Assembly: GCA_005888925.1 (NCBI GenBank)
Contig: VBCP01000246.1
Coordinates: 1 to 12,239 of the forward strand
Direction: 5' to 3'
DNA: 12,239 nt
Source: Betaproteobacteria bacterium
GTDB lineage: Bacteria; Pseudomonadota; Gammaproteobacteria; Burkholderiales; SG8-39
The translations under genes and the position numbers were made by a program. Within the stretch, counting starts at the first letter, position 1; every line of letters starts with the position of its first letter. Below, piece after piece: positions 7,816 to 12,239 of the stretch. The notes under the pieces are model-generated. The model was not told where the DNA came from. It did not search any database and was given only the letters and a program-made list of their open reading frames with translations.

Positions 7816-8637
7816 ATGCCGATCATTGCCATCACGCGCGAGATGGGCTCGCTCGGCAAGGATGTAGCCCGCGGGCTCGGGGAAGAGCTCGGGCTGCCCG
7901 TGATCTACCACGAGGTCATCGACCACCTGGCTGACCGCATGCGCGTGCGCAAGAGCCACGTCATTCGGCTCCTCGACGGGAGCGCTGGACTCCTAGAACG
8001 CCTGACGGCGGATAAGACCAGCCTGTCGATCTTCACCGCCGACGAGATCTTCGGCATCGCCGCGAAAGGCGGCGCGATCATCCGCGGCTGGGGCGCGACG
8101 CACCTCCTGCGCGAGATCCCGCACGTGGTCTGCGTGCGGGTGTGCGCGCCGTTCGATCTGCGCAAGCAGCGCATGATGGAGCGGCTCAATTCGAGCGACG
8201 ACCAGCTGGTCAGCGACGAGATCCGCATCAACGACGAGGCCCATACCGCGATCATGCGGCGCCACTTCGGCGTGCAGTGGACCGAGTCCGAGCACTACGA
8301 CGTGGTGCTCAATACCAAGCGCGTTTCGGTGGAAGAATGCGTCGCCGAGGTGCTGTCGCTCGCGAGCGGCCCGCAGTTCGTCGACACCGAGGCCTCGCGC
8401 CAGAAGCTCGACGATCTCGCGCTTGCCGCGCGCGTGCGCGCGGCGCTGCGCCGTGCGCCGGAGACGCGCGAAGCGCGCGTCCAGGTGAGCTCGGAGACCG
8501 GCCGCATCACGCTCTCGGGCGCGAGCAGCACCGACGAGATGCTCGCCTTCGTCGAGGTTGCCTCCGCCGTGCCCGGCGTGCGCGATGTCGCGTACCGCAC
8601 CCATCCGGGCGAAGAGGTCCGGCCCCGGTTTCACTGA
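7816..8637 (+). CDS. Cytidylate-kinase-like protein with C-terminal BON domain
   Basis: The protein has 273 residues. Residues 1-190 resemble the cytidylate-kinase-like family: MPIIAITREMGSLGKDVA has a P-loop-like GSLGKD (11-16), followed by an IYHEVIDHLADR helix, the basic stretch RKQRMMERLNSSDD and the terminal HYDVVLNTKRVSVEECV. Residues about 198-262 look like a BON domain (RVRAALRRAP..., RITLSGASS, VPGVRDVAYR), a fold usually linked to lipid or ligand binding in the periplasm. No signal peptide is visible, so this copy is probably cytosolic. The nucleotide substrate is unknown and a regulatory rather than salvage role is possible. It starts 23 bases after the formate dehydrogenase catalytic gene, with AGGGA ahead of the ATG, so it is probably the operon's last gene. 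It stands where accessory genes (fdsC/fdhD, fdsD) often sit. The domain assignment is from sequence resemblance. Confidence 0.85.
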   Translation: MPIIAITREMGSLGKDVARGLGEELGLPVIYHEVIDHLADRMRVRKSHVIRLLDGSAGLLERLTADKTSLSIFTADEIFGIAAKGGAIIRGWGATHLLREIPHVVCVRVCAPFDLRKQRMMERLNSSDDQLVSDEIRINDEAHTAIMRRHFGVQWTESEHYDVVLNTKRVSVEECVAEVLSLASGPQFVDTEASRQKLDDLALAARVRAALRRAPETREARVQVSSETGRITLSGASSTDEMLAFVEVASAVPGVRDVAYRTHPGEEVRPRFH

Positions 8638-8657
8638 GTCGGTAGCTCTGACTCAGT
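8633..8657. terminator. Stem-loop across two convergent stop codons, possible bidirectional terminator
   Basis: ACTGAGTC (8633-8640) and GACTCAGT (8650-8657) form a perfect 8-bp stem with a 9-base loop. The stem contains the stop codons of both converging genes (TGA 8635-8637 plus strand, TGA 8655-8653 minus strand). It is only moderately GC-rich and neither side has a T-run, so intrinsic termination is weak at best. Confidence 0.35.
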
Positions 8658-9798
8658 AGCTGAAGGTCAGATTCTTGCCGATCACGGCCAGCTCGACGTA
8701 GGAGCTGCCGTTGTGGTCCGTAGGCGAGAAATTGATCAGGTAGCCGCCGGTGTCGAAGTCCTTCATGCCGTCGAGCGCCGCCATGAAGTTGTCGCGCGTC
8801 GGCTTCGGCCCGGCGCGGCGCAGCGCCTCGACGATCACTTTCGCGCCGATGAACGCTTCAAGCGAGGTGAACGAGTATTCCTTCTTGCCGAGCTGCTTCT
8901 CGATCGCGGCCTGGTATTCCTTGACCACCGGCAGCGAGCGCTTAGTCGGCGGCGGGACGTCCTGCGCGATGGCGACGCCCGCGCCGTCTTTGCCGAGCTC
9001 CTTGCCGAGCGGGCTCGCGCCGGGGAATGAGTTGCTCACCATCTGCGCCTCGAAACCGGCTTTCCTGGCCGCGCGGATCAGGTCGGCGCTCGCCTTGTAG
9101 AGGGTGGTGAGGATCACCACCTCGGGCTCGCCCTGCATCACGTCCTTGAGGCCGGCGGCGATGTCGGGCTTGGCGCGGTCCTTGAAGGCGCCGCGCGAGA
9201 CCGGGGCGAGATTGCGCTTCTTCAGCGCGCGCTCCACGGCGGCGAGATTTTCCTTCCCGACGGCGTCGTCGTAGTAGACGATGGAAAAGCGCTTGATGCC
9301 GAACGTGGTGTAGTGCTCGACGATCTTCTCCAGCTCGTCGGCGTAGCTCGCGCGGATGTTGTAGACGTGTTTGTTGAACACGCGCATCGGGTCCGCGCCG
9401 GTGAACGGGCCGATGAACGGCACCTTGTGCTTATCGACAAACGGCAGCGCCGGGCGCGACAGCGTCGCGCTCGCGTAGCCGTACAGCGCGAACACGCCCT
9501 GCTCCTCGACCATCTTCTTCGTGTTCGCCTCGGCGCGCGGCACCTGGTTCGCGTCGTCGAGCGTCACCAGCTCGAGCTTGCGTCCGTGGACGCCGCCGGC
9601 GTCGTTCACCTTCTTGAAGTAGGCGAGCGCGCCGTTGCGGATGTCGTTGCCGAGCTCGGCGTTGGCGCCGCTCAACGGCGCCGACTGGCCGATGACGACG
9701 CTGCGCGCGCTGACGCCCGGGGCCTGCGCCTGCGCGGCACCCGCGCAGACTGCGACGACGCCGGCGATGAGCCAAATCGATCTGACGCTTCGAGGCAT
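8653..9798 (-). CDS. Periplasmic ABC-transporter binding protein, branched-chain amino acid (LivK) type
   Basis: The protein has 381 residues. It begins with a signal peptide (MPRSVRSIWLIAGVVAVCAG, probable cleavage after Ala24 in AQA-QA), and the mature part shows the type I periplasmic binding fold of the LivK/Peripla_BP_6 family: SVVIGQSAPLSGANAELGND, GGVHGRKLELVTLDD, PFIGPFTGADPMR, and FSIVYYDDAVGKENL for the second lobe. It would capture an amino acid, amide or aromatic acid for an ABC importer. The ligand cannot be read from sequence, and no permease or ATPase gene is in the window, so it may be an orphan receptor or serve a distant transporter. Start 9798 is chosen over ATG 9846 because GGAGGG sits 7 bases upstream and the signal peptide begins there. 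Cys18 lacks a proper lipobox. It is divergent from fhs. Confidence 0.9.
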   Translation of the reverse strand: MPRSVRSIWLIAGVVAVCAGAAQAQAPGVSARSVVIGQSAPLSGANAELGNDIRNGALAYFKKVNDAGGVHGRKLELVTLDDANQVPRAEANTKKMVEEQGVFALYGYASATLSRPALPFVDKHKVPFIGPFTGADPMRVFNKHVYNIRASYADELEKIVEHYTTFGIKRFSIVYYDDAVGKENLAAVERALKKRNLAPVSRGAFKDRAKPDIAAGLKDVMQGEPEVVILTTLYKASADLIRAARKAGFEAQMVSNSFPGASPLGKELGKDGAGVAIAQDVPPPTKRSLPVVKEYQAAIEKQLGKKEYSFTSLEAFIGAKVIVEALRRAGPKPTRDNFMAALDGMKDFDTGGYLINFSPTDHNGSSYVELAVIGKNLTFSY

Positions 9799-9830
9799 AC
9801 GTACGCCCTCCGGATTCGATTGTCGGTAGC

Positions 9831-9848
9831 CCTTGACCTCAGTCAAGG
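9831..9848. promoter_or_regulatory. FNR-family-type operator (site B) upstream of fhs
   Basis: CCTTGACCTCAGTCAAGG is a perfect 7-bp inverted repeat around a 4-base spacer. The central 16 bases differ from site A at a single position in the spacer. The centre, 9839.5, is 35.5 bases before the end of CACAAT at 9870-9875, exactly the spacing at site A. A simple transcript hairpin is the alternative, but there is no T-run and the shared sequence argues for a protein-binding site. It could also affect the divergent binding-protein gene, whose start codon lies about 41 bases away on the other side. Confidence 0.65.
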
Positions 9849-9869
9849 CTCACGCTACCCGGACTCTCC

Positions 9870-9875
9870 CACAAT
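9870..9875 (+). promoter_or_regulatory. -10-like hexamer CACAAT for fhs
   Basis: CACAAT matches TATAAT at 4 of 6 positions. Taken alone it is weak; it is reported because its distance from the FNR-like box equals that at the formate dehydrogenase promoter. The implied transcript start is about 9882, giving a leader of about 26 bases. Confidence 0.35.
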
Positions 9876-9907
9876 CCGACCTTTCTCAGCAAACGAGCGA
9901 GACGATC

Positions 9908-11578
9908 ATGCCGTCGGATATCGAAATCGCGCAGGCCGCCAAACTGCAGCGCATCGCTGCAGTCGCCCGCGAGAAGCTGGGCATCGCGGAAGAGCACCTC
10001 GAGCCTTACGGGCACTACAAGGCGAAGATCTCGCTCAAGTACCTGGATTCGCTGAAGGGAAAGAAGGACGGCAAGCTGATCCTGGTGACGGCGATGACGC
10101 CGACGCCGGCGGGCGAAGGCAAGACCACCACGACCGTGGGCCTGGGCGACGCGCTCAACCACATTGGCAAGAAGGCGGCGATCTGCCTGCGCGAGCCCTC
10201 GCTCGGCCCGGTGTTCGGCATGAAAGGCGGCGCGGCCGGCGGCGGCTACGCGCAGGTGGTGCCGATGGAAGACATCAACCTGCACTTCACGGGCGACTTC
10301 GGCGCCATCCAGCTCGCGAACAACCTGCTCGCGGCGCTGCTCGACAACCACATCCACCACGGCAACGAGCTCGGCATCGACGTGCGGCGCATCCAGTGGA
10401 AGCGCGTGCTCGACATGAACGACCGCGCGCTGCGCGACATCGTCGTTTCCCTCGGCGGCCCGGGTAACGGCTACCCGCGCCAGGACGGCTTCGACATCGT
10501 CGTCGCTTCCGAGGTGATGGCGATCTTCTGTCTCGCGACCTCGCTCGAAGACCTGAGGAAGCGCCTGGGCAACATCGTGGTCGGCTACACCCGCGACCAG
10601 AAGCCGGTGACCGCCAAGGACCTGCAGGCGCACGGCGCCATGACCGTCCTGCTCAAGGACGCGCTCGCGCCGAACCTGGTGCAGACGCTCGAGAACAATC
10701 CGGCCTTCATCCACGGCGGCCCATTCGCCAATATCGCCCACGGCTGCAACTCCGTGATCGCGACGCAGACCGCGCTGAAGCTCGCCGACTACGTGGTCAC
10801 CGAGGCCGGCTTCGGCGCCGACCTGGGCGCGGAGAAGTTCCTCGACATCAAGTGCCGCAAGAGCGGCCTGCGCCCCAGCGCCGCGGTGATCGTCGCGACG
10901 ATCCGCGCGCTCAAGTACCACGGCGGCGTCGACGTCAAGGAAGTCAACAAGGAGAACCTGGCGGCGCTGGAGAAAGGCCTGATCAACCTGGAGCGCCACG
11001 TCGACAACGTGCAGAACGTGTACGGCATTCCGTGCGTAGTTTCGATCAACCGCTTCACTTTCGACACGCCGGCGGAAAACGACCTGCTGCAGTCGCGGAT
11101 GAAGAAGCTCGGCGTGCCGGTGGTGCTCGCGACCCACTGGGGCGACGGCGGCAAGGGCGCGGCGGACCTCGCGCGCGTGGTCGTCGGGCTGTGCGAGACG
11201 CGGAGCCAGCCGAAGTTCCTTTACGCCGACAACGACTCGCTGTGGGAAAAGATCGGCGCCGTGGCGAAGCTCGTCTACCGGGCCGCCGAGGTGACGGCCG
11301 ACACGAAGGTCCGCGCCCAGATCAAGAAACTGCAGGACGACGGCTACGGCCACTATCCGATCTGCGTGGCGAAGACCCAGTATTCGTTCTCGACCGACGC
11401 GCAGAAGCGCGGCGCGCCGGACCACCACGTGATCAACGTGCGCGAGGTGCGCCTTGCGGCGGGCGCCGAGTTCGTGGTGATGATCTGCGGCGACATCATG
11501 ACCATGCCGGGGCTGCCGAAGGTGCCCTCGGCGAGCAAGATCGATCTGGTGGATGGCAAAGTGGTTGGCTTGTTCTGA
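9908..11578 (+). CDS. fhs: Formate--tetrahydrofolate ligase
   Basis: The protein has 556 residues, the usual length for the monofunctional bacterial enzyme. It joins formate to tetrahydrofolate using ATP, giving 10-formyl-tetrahydrofolate for purine synthesis and one-carbon metabolism in the cytosol. Visible family sequence: the ATP-binding loop TPTPAGEGKTTTTVGL (Lys72), REPSLGPVFGMKGGAAGGGY, FTGDFGAIQLANNLLAALLDNH, IHGGPFANIAHGCNS, TEAGFGADLGAEKF and the C-terminal GDIMTMPGLPKVP. All are intact. ATG 9908 is preferred although the frame is open upstream to 9833, because the family N-terminus (EIAQAAKLQRI) follows directly; the ribosome-binding site is only weak (GAGCGAGA). An FNR-like box lies 60 bases upstream. 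Together with the formate dehydrogenase operon it gives the cell two outlets for formate, assimilation and oxidation. Confidence 0.98.
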   Translation: MPSDIEIAQAAKLQRIAAVAREKLGIAEEHLEPYGHYKAKISLKYLDSLKGKKDGKLILVTAMTPTPAGEGKTTTTVGLGDALNHIGKKAAICLREPSLGPVFGMKGGAAGGGYAQVVPMEDINLHFTGDFGAIQLANNLLAALLDNHIHHGNELGIDVRRIQWKRVLDMNDRALRDIVVSLGGPGNGYPRQDGFDIVVASEVMAIFCLATSLEDLRKRLGNIVVGYTRDQKPVTAKDLQAHGAMTVLLKDALAPNLVQTLENNPAFIHGGPFANIAHGCNSVIATQTALKLADYVVTEAGFGADLGAEKFLDIKCRKSGLRPSAAVIVATIRALKYHGGVDVKEVNKENLAALEKGLINLERHVDNVQNVYGIPCVVSINRFTFDTPAENDLLQSRMKKLGVPVVLATHWGDGGKGAADLARVVVGLCETRSQPKFLYADNDSLWEKIGAVAKLVYRAAEVTADTKVRAQIKKLQDDGYGHYPICVAKTQYSFSTDAQKRGAPDHHVINVREVRLAAGAEFVVMICGDIMTMPGLPKVPSASKIDLVDGKVVGLF

Positions 11579-11614
11579 TTTCGGATAGGCTTCAGGGGGA
11601 GGGGAAGCGACCGA

Positions 11615-12239
11615 ATGCAAGAACTGTTGACCTCGCAATTCTGGCTGGGACTCGGAGCGATCATCTGGGTCAATATCATTCTGTCCGGCGACAACGCGGT
11701 GGTGATCGCGCTCGCCGCGCGTTCGCTGCCGGCGAGACAGCAGAAGCAGGCGATTTTCTGGGGTGCGGCTGCGGCCGTCGTGCTGCGCATCGTCCTCACC
11801 ATCGTTGCGGTCGAGCTGCTCAGACTTCCCTATCTCAAGCTCATCGGCGGCGTGCTGCTGTTCTGGATCGCGGTAAAACTGCTCATACCGGAGGAGGGCG
11901 ATGACGACGATGTCGCCTCCAGCTCGCATTTGGTGGAGGCCATCAAGACGATCCTGATCGCGGACCTGGTGATGAGTCTCGACAATGTCATCGCGGTCGC
12001 CGCGGTCGCGAAGGGCAGCGTCGTGCTTCTGGTGCTTGGCCTCCTGATCAGCATTCCGCTCGTGGTCTACGGCGCCACCCTGCTCATGAAAGTGATGGAG
12101 AGGTATCCGGTGATCATCACGGTCGGCGCCGCGCTGATCGGCTACGTCGCGGGCGAGATGCTGGTAACCGACCCAGTCGTGATCGGTTGGTTCGAGTCGA
12201 ACGCCCACTGGATGATCGACTTCGAAGTGTTTGCCGTCT
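11615..12239 (+). CDS. TerC/YjbE-family integral membrane protein (partial, runs off right edge)
   Basis: The frame is open from ATG 11615 to the window end (208 codons and one base), with a strong GGGGGAGGGG ribosome-binding site. Hydrophobic segments appear at about residues 10-34, 47-66, 73-91, 112-131, 133-156 and 165-180. The two paired motifs typical of the TerC superfamily are present: LSGDNAVVIALAAR (Asp26, Asn27) and MSLDNVIAVAA (Asp123, Asn124). An acidic patch EEGDDDD (93-99) sits in a loop. Relatives export metal ions, often Mn2+, but the ion here is an inference. It begins 36 bases after fhs with no terminator between, so readthrough is possible. No yybP-ykoY manganese riboswitch fits in that gap. 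Few residues seem to be missing beyond the edge. Confidence 0.9.
   Translation, partial: MQELLTSQFWLGLGAIIWVNIILSGDNAVVIALAARSLPARQQKQAIFWGAAAAVVLRIVLTIVAVELLRLPYLKLIGGVLLFWIAVKLLIPEEGDDDDVASSSHLVEAIKTILIADLVMSLDNVIAVAAVAKGSVVLLVLGLLISIPLVVYGATLLMKVMERYPVIITVGAALIGYVAGEMLVTDPVVIGWFESNAHWMIDFEVFAV

Noticed and set aside
11579..11614. yybP-ykoY manganese riboswitch before the TerC/YjbE gene
   Set aside because: Only 36 bases separate it from fhs, too few for the aptamer, and no matching fold is visible.
11627..11640. TTGACCTCGCAATT near the start of the TerC gene as a third FNR-like box
   Set aside because: Only the left half-site TTGAC matches; the right half is CAATT instead of GTCAA, and it lies inside the coding sequence.

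Overview
The window reads as a GC-rich proteobacterial chromosome, most likely a betaproteobacterium of the Burkholderiales/Rhodocyclales kind. This rests on codon use, the fused NAD-linked formate dehydrogenase, and the style of the glutamine amidotransferase, LivK-type binding protein and TerC protein. It is an inference from family resemblance, not from a marker gene. I see no rRNA, tRNA, insertion sequence, CRISPR array or phage gene. Coding density is very high and no gene-free stretch exceeds about 110 bases.

Layout, left to right. (1) On the minus strand at the left edge is the N-terminus of a protein starting with an acyl carrier domain, probably leading into an AMP-binding acyl ligase beyond the window. 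Divergent from it, with overlapping start codons, is a tandem cyclic-nucleotide-binding-fold protein without a DNA-binding domain (382-1425). (2) A minus-strand pair follows: an aldo/keto reductase interrupted by one in-frame amber codon (2334-3314), then a class II glutamine amidotransferase (1406-2329). (3) A plus-strand formate dehydrogenase operon follows: a NuoE-NuoF fusion subunit carrying an internal deletion/frameshift at about 4028 (3391-4988), the molybdopterin catalytic subunit (4988-7792), and a cytidylate-kinase-like protein with a C-terminal BON domain (7816-8637). (4) A minus-strand periplasmic amino-acid-type binding protein (8653-9798) converges on the operon. (5) Divergent from it, formate--tetrahydrofolate ligase (fhs, 9908-11578) is followed 36 bases later by a TerC/YjbE-type membrane protein that runs off the right edge.

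The unifying theme is formate. One locus oxidises it to CO2 with NAD+, and the other captures it as 10-formyl-tetrahydrofolate. Upstream of each lies an almost identical 16-bp inverted repeat, CTTGACCGCAGTCAAG and CTTGACCTCAGTCAAG (15 of 16 positions the same). It matches the FNR-family operator shape, TTGAC-N4-GTCAA. Both copies sit at exactly the same distance from a -10-like hexamer, which suggests one Crp/Fnr-family regulator controls both fates of formate. That regulator is not in the window. The double cNMP-fold protein at 382 has no helix-turn-helix and cannot be it.

Two reading-frame lesions lie within about 1.4 kb of each other: the amber codon in the reductase and the deletion in the formate dehydrogenase diaphorase subunit. 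Either this strain is losing these functions or the assembly has local errors. Raw reads would decide.
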